A DNA stretch of 64,000 bases, taken from Thalassospiraceae bacterium LMO-JJ14. GTDB lineage: Bacteria > Pseudomonadota > Alphaproteobacteria > Rhodospirillales > Casp-alpha2. Under the pieces are notes generated by a model. That model was not told the DNA's origin. It saw nothing but the letters and a program-made list of their open reading frames with translations, and ran no database searches. This document shows positions 25,771-34,269 of this stretch, piece by piece (the first letter of the stretch is position 1; each line of letters begins with the position of its first letter). The stretch lies in the NCBI GenBank assembly GCA_021555105.2, contig CP134604.1, positions 2,232,001 to 2,296,000 of the forward strand, written 5' to 3'. Made by a program: the position numbers and the translations under genes.

Positions 25771-27096
25771 ATGCGCGTAGCAATGATCGGGACAGGATAT
25801 GTCGGTCTCGTCTCCGGAGCGTGCTTTTCCGAATTCGGTCACGATGTCGTTTGTGTCGACAAGGACGAAGCAAAAATCGCCGGTCTTCACGAAGGCAGGA
25901 TGCCGATCTATGAACCGGGCCTGGAAGGCCTCGTCGAAGGTAACGTCAAAGCCGGGCGGTTGACGTTTACGAAAGATCTGGAAGGCGCCCTGAAAGGGGC
26001 CGATGCGGTGTTTATCGCCGTCGGTACGCCCAGCCGTCGCGGCGACGGTCACGCCGACCTCAGCTACGTCTATGCGGCCGCCGAGGAAATAGCCCGTGGC
26101 ATGGACGGCTATACCGTCATCGTCACAAAATCGACGGTCCCCGTCGGCACCGGCCGCGAAGTCGAGCGCATTATCCGCGAAACGTGCCCCGATGCGGATT
26201 TCGATGTGGTTTCAAACCCGGAATTCCTGCGTGAAGGTTCCGCCATCGAGGATTTCATGCGCCCGGACCGTGTCGTCATCGGTACCAATTCCGACCGTGC
26301 CAAGGAAGTGATGCGCGATCTTTACCGGCCGCTGTACCTGATCGAAACACCGATCGTCTTTACATCGCGTCAGTCTTCGGAACTCATCAAGTACGCCGCC
26401 AACACATTCCTGGCGACGAAAATCACCTTCATCAACGAGATCGCCGATCTTTGCGAGCAGGTCGATGCCAATGTGCATGACGTGGCGCGGGGTATCGGTC
26501 TGGATGGCCGGATCGGCCGCAAGTTCCTTCATGCCGGACCGGGTTACGGCGGGTCATGCTTTCCCAAGGACACACGGGCACTGGTGTCGACCGCACGCGA
26601 TGCCGGCAGCCCGCTCAAGATCGTTGAAACCGTCGTTGCCCTGAACGAGGAACGCAAGCAGCAGATGGCCAAGCGGATCATTGCCGCGGCCGGGGGCGAT
26701 ATTAACGGTAAAAAAGTCGCTGTCCTCGGTCTGACCTTCAAGCCGAATACGGATGACATGCGTGAAAGTCCGAGCCTCGATATCGTGCCGGCATTGCAGA
26801 AGGCCGGGGCAACGATTACGGCCTATGATCCTGAAGGCATGGACGAGGCAAAGCAGATGCTGAACGATGTGACCTGGTGCGACGGCGCTTACGAGACCAT
26901 GGCCGGTGCCGATGTTCTGGCCATCATCACCGAATGGAATGAATTCCGCGCGCTCGACCTGGAGCGCGTCAAATCACTGATGAACGCGGCGGTCATCGTC
27001 GACCTCAGGAATGTCTACGATCCGGACGTTATGGCCGAGAAAGGTTTCTCATATCACAGCATCGGCCGTCCGGGTCCGATGGCAGGAGGCAACTGA
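25771..27096 (+). CDS. UDP-glucose/GDP-mannose dehydrogenase family protein (UDP-glucose 6-dehydrogenase)
   Basis: A 441-residue NAD-dependent enzyme. The N-terminal Rossmann motif is MIGTGYVGLVSGACFSEFGH, the substrate and central region has STVPVGTGREVERI and SNPEFLREGSAIEDF, and the catalytic Cys is in GPGYGGSCFPKDTRAL. The C-terminal domain has GLTFKPNTDDMRESPSLDI. It oxidises UDP-glucose twice to UDP-glucuronate, a precursor for capsule, exopolysaccharide and LPS. It directly precedes the phosphomannomutase/phosphoglucomutase gene, so the pair supplies sugar nucleotides. Confidence 0.95.
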   Translation: MRVAMIGTGYVGLVSGACFSEFGHDVVCVDKDEAKIAGLHEGRMPIYEPGLEGLVEGNVKAGRLTFTKDLEGALKGADAVFIAVGTPSRRGDGHADLSYVYAAAEEIARGMDGYTVIVTKSTVPVGTGREVERIIRETCPDADFDVVSNPEFLREGSAIEDFMRPDRVVIGTNSDRAKEVMRDLYRPLYLIETPIVFTSRQSSELIKYAANTFLATKITFINEIADLCEQVDANVHDVARGIGLDGRIGRKFLHAGPGYGGSCFPKDTRALVSTARDAGSPLKIVETVVALNEERKQQMAKRIIAAAGGDINGKKVAVLGLTFKPNTDDMRESPSLDIVPALQKAGATITAYDPEGMDEAKQMLNDVTWCDGAYETMAGADVLAIITEWNEFRALDLERVKSLMNAAVIVDLRNVYDPDVMAEKGFSYHSIGRPGPMAGGN

Positions 27097-27099
27097 TTG

Positions 27100-28491
27100 G
27101 TGTCCAGGCGGCTCAAATCGTCGCTCGCGCCGTCGATTTTGCGGGCCTACGACATTCGTGGCATCGTCGATGAAAATTTCAGCGAGGATGACCTGTATGT
27201 CATCGGCAAGGCCTTTGCCGCTGAAATGATCGCGCGCGGCCTGAAACGGGCATGCGTCGGCTATGACGGGCGTCTGTCGTCACCGATGCTGGAACAGGCG
27301 CTGGTCGATGGTCTGGTGTCGTCGGGTATCGATGTTTTGCGCTCCGGGCTGGGACCGTCCCCCATGCTCTATTACGCCACCTACAAGCTCGAGGCGGATG
27401 CCGGTCTGATGATCACCGGCTCGCATAACCCGCCGGAATTCAACGGTCTGAAAATGACGTTGGGTGGGCATGCCTTTTTTGACGAAGACATCCAGCGTCT
27501 GGGGCGCCGTGTTATCGATCAGGATTTTGTCGACGGCGCGGGGCATGCCCGGCATGTGAACGTGTTCGATGATTATGTCGCCCGGATTGTTTCGGATTAC
27601 CGCGGGGGCAAGGAACTGCGTGTTGCCTGGGATCCCGGCAATGGTGCAGCAGGCGACGTGACAAAGGCCCTGACGGAAAGACTTCCGGGTACGCATTTCC
27701 TCATCAATGAAAAGATCGACGGAACATTCCCCGCGCATCATCCGGACCCGACGGTCGAGAAGAACCTGGTTCAACTGAAAGCGCTGGTCGCCGACAACAA
27801 ATGCGATCTCGGGATAGGCTTCGATGGCGACGGCGACAGGATCGGCGTTATCGATGCCGCCGGGAACGTGATGTGGGGCGATCAGCTTCTGGTGATGCTG
27901 GCCGGTGAAGTCCTGGCCGATCACCCGGGCGCCCCGATTCTTTGTGACGTCAAGGCAAGCCGTGTCTTTTTCGATGAAATCCGCAAGATGGGCGGCGAGC
28001 CGGTGATGTGGAAGGCCGGACATTCCCATATCAAGTCGAAGATGGCGGAACTCAATTCACCCCTTGCCGGCGAAATGAGTGCACACATCTTCTTCAAGCA
28101 CCGGTATTACGGTTATGACGATGCGATTTATACGGCGATACGGCTGTTGTCCGTGATTGCGTCATCGCAACATTCATTTACGGAAATGCTGGCGGCGCTA
28201 CCTGTCATGCACAACACGCCTGAAATCCGGTTCGATTGCGACGACGCGCGTAAATTCGAAGCCGTTGACGAAATCACGGCCCGCGCACGGCTTCTGGACG
28301 GTGTCGAGATTTTCGACATGGACGGTGTGCGCGTGGAGACGCCTTACGGCTGGTGGCTGCTCAGGGCCTCCAACACGCAGCCGATGCTTGTCGTTCGCTG
28401 CGAGTCGGAAACGGCTGAAGGGCTGGAACGTCTCAAGGACGATGTCCGCGCCCAGCTTTCACAATCGGGCATCGACGCTTCCGCCATTTGA
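27100..28491 (+). CDS. Phosphomannomutase/phosphoglucomutase
   Basis: A four-domain alpha-D-phosphohexomutase of about 463 residues. It has the phosphoserine loop GLMITGSHNPPEFNGLKM, the metal-binding loop GIGFDGDGDRIGVID, the sugar-binding loop and a C-terminal phosphate-binding RASNTQPMLVVRCE. It interconverts hexose 6- and 1-phosphates for GDP-mannose and UDP-glucose synthesis (AlgC/ManB type). Start choice: AGGAGG at 27084-27089 serves either TTG 27097 or GTG 27100; I prefer GTG as the commoner codon. It overlaps or abuts the dehydrogenase stop at 27096, indicating an operon. Confidence 0.93.
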   Translation: MSRRLKSSLAPSILRAYDIRGIVDENFSEDDLYVIGKAFAAEMIARGLKRACVGYDGRLSSPMLEQALVDGLVSSGIDVLRSGLGPSPMLYYATYKLEADAGLMITGSHNPPEFNGLKMTLGGHAFFDEDIQRLGRRVIDQDFVDGAGHARHVNVFDDYVARIVSDYRGGKELRVAWDPGNGAAGDVTKALTERLPGTHFLINEKIDGTFPAHHPDPTVEKNLVQLKALVADNKCDLGIGFDGDGDRIGVIDAAGNVMWGDQLLVMLAGEVLADHPGAPILCDVKASRVFFDEIRKMGGEPVMWKAGHSHIKSKMAELNSPLAGEMSAHIFFKHRYYGYDDAIYTAIRLLSVIASSQHSFTEMLAALPVMHNTPEIRFDCDDARKFEAVDEITARARLLDGVEIFDMDGVRVETPYGWWLLRASNTQPMLVVRCESETAEGLERLKDDVRAQLSQSGIDASAI

Positions 28492-28551
28492 TCCACAGCT
28501 TTCATAAGTTACCGGCTTGCGGTGTGCCTTATGTTTGCTTAGGAAAATGGC

Positions 28552-28968
28552 ATGGCAAATTTCTTTTTCTACGGGACCTTATGTGAGCCGGAAATCGCGC
28601 GGGAAATTCTCGGGCGGCCGCTATCTGGCTGTTCGCCGCGCCCGGGAATCCTATCGGGCTATAAACGCGTGTATGTTTCGGACGCCACGTATCCGGCGGT
28701 CGTGCCCGATGATGAGCATGCAGTCGATGGCCTGCTGGTTAAGCGCATCAGTGCTTTGGAGGCATCCCGCCTGTCGCGCTATGAGGGACCTCAATACCAT
28801 GTGCAGGAAGTGGAAATCAGTCTCAAGGACGGCACGCATGATCAGGCCAGGATCTTCCTGCCGAAACCTGCATTACAGCTAAGCGACCGTCTATGGGATC
28901 TGGAAACCTGGCGGCGGCAGGAGAAGAAGCGTTTCATGGCCGGCTTGAAACGTAATGTACTGATATAG
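28552..28968 (+). CDS. Gamma-glutamylcyclotransferase-like (AIG2-like) protein
   Basis: The 138-residue product opens with FFFYGTLCEPEIAREILGR, the YGTL substrate-loop signature of the GGCT/AIG2 fold, and continues with SGYKRVYVSDATYPAVVPD and a conserved acidic residue region RLSRYEGPQYHVQEV (family catalytic Glu in a YEG context). These enzymes form 5-oxoproline from gamma-glutamyl-amine substrates, but many bacterial members are uncharacterised. It runs head to head with the carboxypeptidase stop only 3 nt away on the opposite strand, and 60 nt after the phosphohexomutase. Confidence 0.85.
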   Translation: MANFFFYGTLCEPEIAREILGRPLSGCSPRPGILSGYKRVYVSDATYPAVVPDDEHAVDGLLVKRISALEASRLSRYEGPQYHVQEVEISLKDGTHDQARIFLPKPALQLSDRLWDLETWRRQEKKRFMAGLKRNVLI

Positions 28969-28971
28969 AGA

Positions 28972-30180
28972 TCAGTCGGCGCGCTGAGCCAGTTCGGCAT
29001 TTTCCGGCGCCTTAAGTTCCATGCAGTCCCTGAGAATACGGCAGGTTCGATACGCATCGCGTTTCGAGATTCCAACGATTCTGGCCCGGTGGAGAATGGA
29101 TCCATTACGCTTTTTGAGCGGCACAATTCTGATCGCACCGTCGCCCAGATATCTCGAGGCTTTGCCGATAGCTTTCTCGGCGGCGGCCTGTGCCTGCGAT
29201 ACTTGTGAAAAGGCACCGACCTGCACGGCCCAAACCGTTACGGAGGATTTGCCCAGAGACGCTGTTTTAGCCTGTGGTGAGGCTTTTGCAGATGTAGCAG
29301 GGGTCTGGGCAATAAGCTGGTTGCCCTGACGCTTGGCCAGAAGGGCAAACCCCTTATCCAGCAGCGATGTCATGTGATTGTTACGGTGGCGGGACGAGCG
29401 ACCGCCAAAGACCACACCGATTAAACGGCGTCCGTTCTGGGTCGCAGACGCGACCAGATTGAATCCCGAGGCCCGGATATAACCGGTCTTGAAGCCGTCC
29501 GCGCCGGGATAGGTTTTCAGCAGTTTATTGTGATTGCTATGGACGCGACCGTGGAACTTGAACGAGGCGGTCGAAAAATAATGATAATACTGCGGGAAAT
29601 CACGGAGTAGGGCGCGCGCCAGAATCGACATATCCTTGGCCGTGGAGAGCTGCGCACGGTGCGGCAGGCCCGAAGCGTTGCGGAAGGTGGTTTTCGACAT
29701 GCCGAGCGAACGTGCCTTGGCCGTCATCTTCAAAGCGAAATTCCGTTCGCGACCGCTGATGTTCTCGGCGATTACGGTGGCGACGTCATTAGCCGATTTC
29801 GTTACCAGTGCGAGGATCGCTTGTTTGACCGATATTTGCGATTTGGCAGACAGGCCCAGTTTGGAGGCCGGCTGACGTGCGGCACGGCGTGAAACCTTGA
29901 GCTTCGTTTCGAGCGTCCAGCGTTTCTGTTTGAGCCGGTCGAAAACGATGTAGAGGGTCATCATTTTTGTCAGAGAGGCCGGATAATTCCGGGTTTCTTC
30001 GTTCGTCGCGTGCAGAACTTCACCGGTATCAGCGTCAACGACATAACTCGCATATTTGGCTTCGGCCGTCTGTAGCGACACACCAAGCAGGGCAAACACT
30101 GCTAAAGTCGCATAAATCGTATGCCTGACCGTAAAAATCGCCCGTTTCATCATCGGTTCCCAGGCCGCACGCGGTCGCAT
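28972..30180 (-). CDS. D-alanyl-D-alanine carboxypeptidase (PBP5-type, S11) with C-terminal SPOR domain
   Basis: A 402-residue periplasmic penicillin-binding protein. Its signal peptide ends at TAEA, followed by the catalytic motifs in order: SxxK (PASLTKMMTL), SxN (TKSANDVATVIAE) and KTG (DGFKTGYIRAS). It trims the terminal D-Ala from peptidoglycan pentapeptides. The C-terminal roughly 80 residues (VWAVQVGAFSQVSQAQAAAE onward) are a SPOR domain, which binds denuded glycan at division septa, so the enzyme is probably septum-targeted. Start 30180 has AGGGG upstream; M10 (30153) is a possible alternative. Confidence 0.93.
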   Translation of the reverse strand: MRPRAAWEPMMKRAIFTVRHTIYATLAVFALLGVSLQTAEAKYASYVVDADTGEVLHATNEETRNYPASLTKMMTLYIVFDRLKQKRWTLETKLKVSRRAARQPASKLGLSAKSQISVKQAILALVTKSANDVATVIAENISGRERNFALKMTAKARSLGMSKTTFRNASGLPHRAQLSTAKDMSILARALLRDFPQYYHYFSTASFKFHGRVHSNHNKLLKTYPGADGFKTGYIRASGFNLVASATQNGRRLIGVVFGGRSSRHRNNHMTSLLDKGFALLAKRQGNQLIAQTPATSAKASPQAKTASLGKSSVTVWAVQVGAFSQVSQAQAAAEKAIGKASRYLGDGAIRIVPLKKRNGSILHRARIVGISKRDAYRTCRILRDCMELKAPENAELAQRAD

Positions 30181-30460
30181 CCTCTGATCCCCTTGTTCTC
30201 TATCGTTATCCGCGGTGCTGCCCGATCATAAAATCAAACATCACCCGTCGTCGACGAGATTTTTTACGTCGAATCAATCTCTTGGTACGATAGCGGATCA
30301 TAACAATGAGTTAACAGGGGGCGCGGTGTCACGGAATTTGTGAGGATTTCCGGGGGTGAGGCGCATGATTTAGAAAAAAATTCGCAAGTGCAATATATGT
30401 TAAAATCAGGGACGATGAGTTAACTTATTGGAAATAAATAAAATATCATCATATTAAGCA
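30181..30460. other. Intergenic region between divergent carboxypeptidase and phasin genes
   Basis: About 280 nt upstream of the phasin promoter, AT-rich, with no ORF of coding character. It should hold the promoter of the minus-strand carboxypeptidase gene; I could not fix a clear -35/-10 pair. A TCGTCGACGA palindrome followed by a T-run lies near 30247-30264 but its orientation fits neither gene as a terminator. Confidence 0.4.
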
Positions 30461-30461
30461 T

Positions 30462-30476
30462 TTGTGCACTGCACAA
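30462..30476 (+). promoter_or_regulatory. Perfect 15-bp palindrome (TGC-N3-GCA type), candidate PHA-regulator operator
   Basis: TTGTGCACTGCACAA is a perfect 7-1-7 inverted repeat ending 7 nt before the phasin -35 box. A related copy overlaps the phasin start-of-transcription region, and another lies upstream of phaC 33 kb away. PhaR-type repressors of PHA genes are known to bind TGC-N3-GCA-like sites, so a PhaR operator is inferred. Confidence 0.6.
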
Positions 30477-30483
30477 TAAACAA

Positions 30484-30513
30484 TTGACTCGACCCATCCT
30501 TGGGCTATATATT
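30484..30513 (+). promoter_or_regulatory. Phasin promoter (sigma70-type)
   Basis: TTGACT (30484-30489) and TATATT (30508-30513) with 18 nt between, or TATATA at 30506 with 16 nt. This is the best promoter seen in the region, 100 nt ahead of the phasin ATG, and it is bracketed by the two TGC-N3-GCA palindromes. Confidence 0.6.
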
Positions 30514-30521
30514 TCTTGCGA

Positions 30522-30536
30522 TGCTGCAGTGCAACA
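30522..30536 (+). promoter_or_regulatory. Second TGC-N3-GCA imperfect palindrome downstream of the phasin -10 box
   Basis: TGCTGCAGTGCAACA matches the 7-1-7 layout of the upstream palindrome with one mismatched pair. It starts 8 nt after the -10 box, where a bound repressor would block initiation. Confidence 0.5.
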
Positions 30537-30612
30537 AAAGTAGTTAGCGAAACTGTCGTGCGAGCGATCCCCGAATGGGCCGAATCCTCGGCGATAAAAA
30601 AATGGAGATAGA

Positions 30613-31188
30613 ATGATGGCTACCGCCAAGAAAACCACAACGCCGAAAGCCGCGCCGAAACAGGCATCCGCACCGATGACCGCCGTACCTGTCGAAGCCG
30701 CAGTAAAAGCCGGTCAGGAAACCGTTGAAACGATCGTCAAAACCAACACTCAGGTCGCCCAAAAAGGCGTCGAAAAGGCTGTTGCCATGACCGAAGAGCA
30801 GTTTGCCGTTGCCGCCAAAGCAGGCGCCGATGCCTACAAAGGCTATGAAGACATGGTTGCCTTCTCGAAAAGCAATATCGAAGCGATGGTTCAGTCGAAC
30901 GAGATATTTTCGGTCGGTGTGAAGGAAATAAATTCCACGATTTACAAGCTGGCTCAGTCCAATATTGAGCAAACCGTTGCCCTGGCTCAGAAAATGATGA
31001 GCTGCACGTCGCTTGCCGAAGTTGTTGAACTGCAGAGCGATCTTGCCAAGACGCAGTACGAAACGGCGGTTGAGGAAACCCGCAAGCTTTCCGATCAGAC
31101 GATCAAGCTTGCCGAGAAAGCTTCAAAACCGCTTGCCGAGCGTTTGACGGTTGCGGTTGAGACTCTGTCGAAACCGCTTGCTGCCTGA
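30613..31188 (+). CDS. Phasin family protein
   Basis: A 191-residue helical protein. An Ala/Lys/Thr/Pro-rich N-terminus (TAKKTTTPKAAPKQASAP) is followed by amphipathic helices. Phasin-family features include KSNIEAMVQSNEIFSVGVKEIN and SLAEVVELQSDLAKTQYET. Phasins coat polyhydroxyalkanoate granules and limit their coalescence. The PHA synthase gene phaC is in this window but 31 kb away, and the two share an upstream palindrome. GGAG upstream supports the ATG at 30613; the adjacent ATG at 30616 is equally possible. Confidence 0.92.
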   Translation: MMATAKKTTTPKAAPKQASAPMTAVPVEAAVKAGQETVETIVKTNTQVAQKGVEKAVAMTEEQFAVAAKAGADAYKGYEDMVAFSKSNIEAMVQSNEIFSVGVKEINSTIYKLAQSNIEQTVALAQKMMSCTSLAEVVELQSDLAKTQYETAVEETRKLSDQTIKLAEKASKPLAERLTVAVETLSKPLAA

Positions 31189-31228
31189 TTTCCCATCCCC
31201 CCCTTTTTTGGGATTTGGCAGTACACAA

Positions 31229-31262
31229 GGGTGCCCGGTGGTCCTCCCAACTCCGGGCACCC
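31229..31262 (+). terminator. Strong hairpin after the phasin gene
   Basis: GGGTGCCCGG (31229-31238) and CCGGGCACCC (31253-31262) form a perfect 10-bp stem with a 14-nt loop, 40 nt after the phasin stop. It lacks a long T-run, so it may protect the mRNA end rather than terminate. Confidence 0.5.
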
Positions 31263-31301
31263 ACTCTTAAAGTCCGATGGGTTTAACGATCTACGGCATT
31301 C

Positions 31302-31332
31302 AAAGGCCTGCAGCCCCGCTGCAGGCCTTTTT
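31302..31332 (+). terminator. Rho-independent terminator
   Basis: AAAGGCCTGCAGC pairs with GCTGCAGGCCTTT across a 3-nt loop and runs into TTT. It lies between the phasin gene and the clpS promoter and should separate the two units. Confidence 0.85.
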
Positions 31333-31364
31333 GCTGCCCGGATATTTCTTTTCGCTTGCCCATT

Positions 31365-31393
31365 TTGGACTGAGCATTTTTCACCTATATTAT
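31365..31393 (+). promoter_or_regulatory. clpS-clpA promoter (sigma70-type)
   Basis: TTGGAC (31365-31370), 17-nt spacer, TATTAT (31388-31393). Transcription would start near 31400, which rules out the ATG at 31399 as the clpS start codon. Confidence 0.65.
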
Positions 31394-31434
31394 AGGGAAT
31401 GAACCTGAACCATATGGATAGACGCTGTACGAAA

Positions 31435-31785
31435 ATGGCAGAACGAAAAACACCGCCGTACACTGGCGGCGACGAAGAAACCGGTGTCGTCGTCAAGCCG
31501 CGCGAGAAGACCAAACGTCCGGCGATGTACAAGGTTCTGATGCTGAATGACGACTACACGCCGATGGAATTCGTCGTTCATGTGTTGGAACGTTTCTTCA
31601 GCAAGTCGGCACAGGATGCGACCCAGATCATGCTGCATGTACACCAGCGCGGTGTCGGCGTTTGCGGCGTGTATACCTACGAGGTTGCCGAAACGAAGGT
31701 CGCCCAGACCATGGACCTGGCGCGGCAGCACCAGCATCCGCTTCAATGCACGATTGAGAAGGACGGCGGTGAAGACGACGAGTAG
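31435..31785 (+). CDS. clpS: ATP-dependent Clp protease adapter ClpS
   Basis: The adapter delivers N-degron substrates to ClpAP. The core is [24 protein letters not shown], with the N-end-rule pocket residues (NDDYT, M/H of the pocket) and the ClpA-contacting [23 protein letters not shown] place the start at 31435 ([15 protein letters not shown]) because a good promoter puts the transcript start near 31400, so the ATG at 31399 cannot be used; ATG 31414 remains possible. clpA follows after 72 nt, the standard arrangement. Confidence 0.95.
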   Translation: MAERKTPPYTGGDEETGVVVKPREKTKRPAMYKVLMLNDDYTPMEFVVHVLERFFSKSAQDATQIMLHVHQRGVGVCGVYTYEVAETKVAQTMDLARQHQHPLQCTIEKDGGEDDE

Positions 31786-31857
31786 AATACATTTGCTGAC
31801 GAACAGTCATGTCAGTCTCTAAGGCCGGAAAAAATCCGGCGGAAGGATAGAAACCAC

Positions 31858-34167
31858 ATGTTATCACGCAATCTGGAACAGACGCTGCATCGTGCCCTGG
31901 CCTTGGCCGCGGAACGCTATCACGAATATGCGACGCTTGAGCATCTGTTGCTGTCCCTGACGGAAGACCAGGATTCTGTCGCCGTACTCAGGGCATGTGG
32001 CGTTGATCTTGAACAGCTGACCATGGACGTCACCAATTTCATTGACGATGAACTTGAAGATATACGTAACGAGCGCGTCTCCGAACCGAAGCCGACGGCC
32101 GGCTTTCAGCGTGTCGTGCAGCGCGCCGTTATTCATGTGCAATCGTCCGGCCGCGAGGAAGTGACCGGTGCCAATGTTCTGGTTGCACTGTTTTCCGAGC
32201 GTGAATCACACGCGGTGTTTTTCCTGCAGATGCACGAGATGTCCAGGCTCGATGCCGTCAATTATATTTCCCATGGCATCGCCAAGGTGCCGGGCTATTC
32301 CGAAGAACGCACGGTTGAGGGGGCGGATGAAGAAGCCGAAGGCGAAAACGTAGTCCGCAAGGGATCGGAAGCGCTCGATGCCTATTGCGTCAATCTGAAT
32401 GCAAAGGCTGCCGACGGCCGAATCGACCCGTTGATCGGCCGCGAAAAAGAGGTCGACCGCACCATTCAGATTCTCTGCCGCCGCAACAAGAACAACCCGC
32501 TCTATGTCGGCGATCCGGGCGTCGGCAAGACGGCCATTGCCGAAGGTCTTGCCAAGCGTATCGTCGAAGGCGATGTGCCGGAGGTTCTTCAGGGCGCTAC
32601 GATCTACTCGCTCGACATGGGTTCCTTGCTGGCCGGAACGCGTTATCGCGGCGATTTCGAGGAACGCCTGAAAAACGTCATGGAAGAACTGGTCAACGCC
32701 GACAACGCGATCCTGTTCATCGATGAAATCCATACCGTGATCGGCGCCGGCGCCACGTCGGGCGGTTCCATGGATGCGTCGAACATCCTCAAACCGGCAT
32801 TGCAGAACGGCGCGCTCCGTTGCATGGGCTCGACGACCTACAAGGAATACCGCGGCTACTTCGAGAAGGACCGCGCACTCGTCCGCCGTTTCCAGAAGAT
32901 CGATGTCTACGAACCGTCGATCGACGATACCATCAAGATTCTCAAAGGCCTGAAGCCGTACTTCGAAGCGCACCACAAGGTCCGCTATACCGCCGAAGCC
33001 CTGAAGACCGCCGTCGAGCTGTCGGCGCGTTATATCGGCGACCGCAAACTGCCGGACAAGGCCATCGATGTCATCGACGAGGTCGGGGCGTCGCGGATGT
33101 TGCTGCCCGTGAACAAGCGCCGGAAAACGGTTTCCGCCAAGGACGTCGAAGCCATCGTCGCGATGATCGCGCGCATTCCGCCGAAAAGCGTGTCGCGTGA
33201 TGACCGCGAAGCCCTGAAGACGCTGGAGCGCGATCTGAAAACCGTGGTCTTCGGTCAGGATCCCGCCATCGATCAGTTGTCCAGTGCCATCAAACTGGCA
33301 CGTGCCGGCTTGCGTGAGCCGCAAAAACCGATCGGGTCCTATCTGTTCTCGGGGCCGACCGGGGTCGGCAAGACCGAAGTTGCGCGCCAGCTCGCCCTGA
33401 CCATGGGTGTCGAGCTTGTCCGTTTCGATATGTCGGAATACATGGAGCGGCATTCGGTATCGCGCCTGATCGGTGCACCGCCGGGCTATGTCGGCTTCGA
33501 TCAGGGCGGTCTGCTGACGGATGCCGTCGACCAGAACCCGCACGTCGTGCTGTTGCTCGATGAAATCGAAAAGGCGCATCCGGACCTGTTCAATATCCTG
33601 CTGCAGATCATGGATCACGGCAAACTGACCGACAACAACGGCAAGACCGTCGACTTCAGGAACGTGATCTTGATCATGACGACCAATGCCGGGGCCGCTG
33701 ACATGGCCAAGCCGGCCATCGGCTTCGAGCGTGAAAGCCGTGTCGGCGAGGACAAGGAAGCCATCGAAAAGATGTTCACGCCGGAATTCCGCAACCGGCT
33801 CGATTCAATCATCGGCTTTGCCCCGCTTGGCACGGAAGTCGTCGCCAAGGTCGTCGACAAGTTTATCATGGAACTGGAAGCGCAACTCAGCGACCGCAAC
33901 GTGATGATCGAATTGACCGACGAAGCGCGCGCCTGGCTGGCCGAGAAGGGCTACGACAAGTTGTTCGGCGCACGGCCGCTTTCGCGCGTCATCCAGGAAC
34001 ACATCAAGAAAGCGCTGGCCGAAGAAATGCTGTTCGGCAAGCTTGCCAAGGGCGGGCTTGTTCTCGTCGACATCGAGGACGGTATACCGACCTTTACCTA
34101 CCCGAAGCAGGGTGGTGACGATCCGAAAGGTGGCGGCAAGAAGAAGAAACCGGCCTACGTCGAGTAA
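31858..34167 (+). CDS. clpA: ATP-dependent Clp protease ATP-binding subunit ClpA
   Basis: A 769-residue two-AAA+ unfoldase that feeds substrates to ClpP. The N domain (residues 1-150) binds ClpS. The first AAA module has Walker A GDPGVGKTAIAEG and Walker B ILFIDEIHT; the second has GPTGVGKTEVARQ and LLLDEIEKAHPD. The ClpP-docking IGF tripeptide is present (KPAIGFERE). The length is normal for ClpA, and there is no middle coiled coil, so it is not ClpB. GGCGGAAGG lies upstream of the ATG. Confidence 0.97.
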   Translation: MLSRNLEQTLHRALALAAERYHEYATLEHLLLSLTEDQDSVAVLRACGVDLEQLTMDVTNFIDDELEDIRNERVSEPKPTAGFQRVVQRAVIHVQSSGREEVTGANVLVALFSERESHAVFFLQMHEMSRLDAVNYISHGIAKVPGYSEERTVEGADEEAEGENVVRKGSEALDAYCVNLNAKAADGRIDPLIGREKEVDRTIQILCRRNKNNPLYVGDPGVGKTAIAEGLAKRIVEGDVPEVLQGATIYSLDMGSLLAGTRYRGDFEERLKNVMEELVNADNAILFIDEIHTVIGAGATSGGSMDASNILKPALQNGALRCMGSTTYKEYRGYFEKDRALVRRFQKIDVYEPSIDDTIKILKGLKPYFEAHHKVRYTAEALKTAVELSARYIGDRKLPDKAIDVIDEVGASRMLLPVNKRRKTVSAKDVEAIVAMIARIPPKSVSRDDREALKTLERDLKTVVFGQDPAIDQLSSAIKLARAGLREPQKPIGSYLFSGPTGVGKTEVARQLALTMGVELVRFDMSEYMERHSVSRLIGAPPGYVGFDQGGLLTDAVDQNPHVVLLLDEIEKAHPDLFNILLQIMDHGKLTDNNGKTVDFRNVILIMTTNAGAADMAKPAIGFERESRVGEDKEAIEKMFTPEFRNRLDSIIGFAPLGTEVVAKVVDKFIMELEAQLSDRNVMIELTDEARAWLAEKGYDKLFGARPLSRVIQEHIKKALAEEMLFGKLAKGGLVLVDIEDGIPTFTYPKQGGDDPKGGGKKKKPAYVE

Positions 34168-34184
34168 GCAACCGGATCGCTTAT

Positions 34185-34262
34185 CCTGTCACCCCGGCGA
34201 AGGCCGGGGTGCAGGCTTCTGTGGAGTCCTGGCGAGCGCCGGAACGACGGTCTTGGACGTGA
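34185..34262. repeat. Intergenic palindromic (REP-like) element, type A
   Basis: CACCCCGGC-GAAG-GCCGGGGTG (34190-34211) is a perfect 9-bp stem with a GAAG tetraloop, followed by a GC-rich arm (GGAGTCCTGGCGAGCGCCGGAAC). It resembles dispersed palindromic elements common between alphaproteobacterial genes. It lies just after clpA and may aid 3' end formation. Confidence 0.55.
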
Positions 34263-34269
34263 TAATATC

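Noticed and set aside
31399-31434. Longer clpS start at ATG 31399
   Set aside because: A good promoter places the transcript start near base 31400, so this codon would not be in the mRNA.
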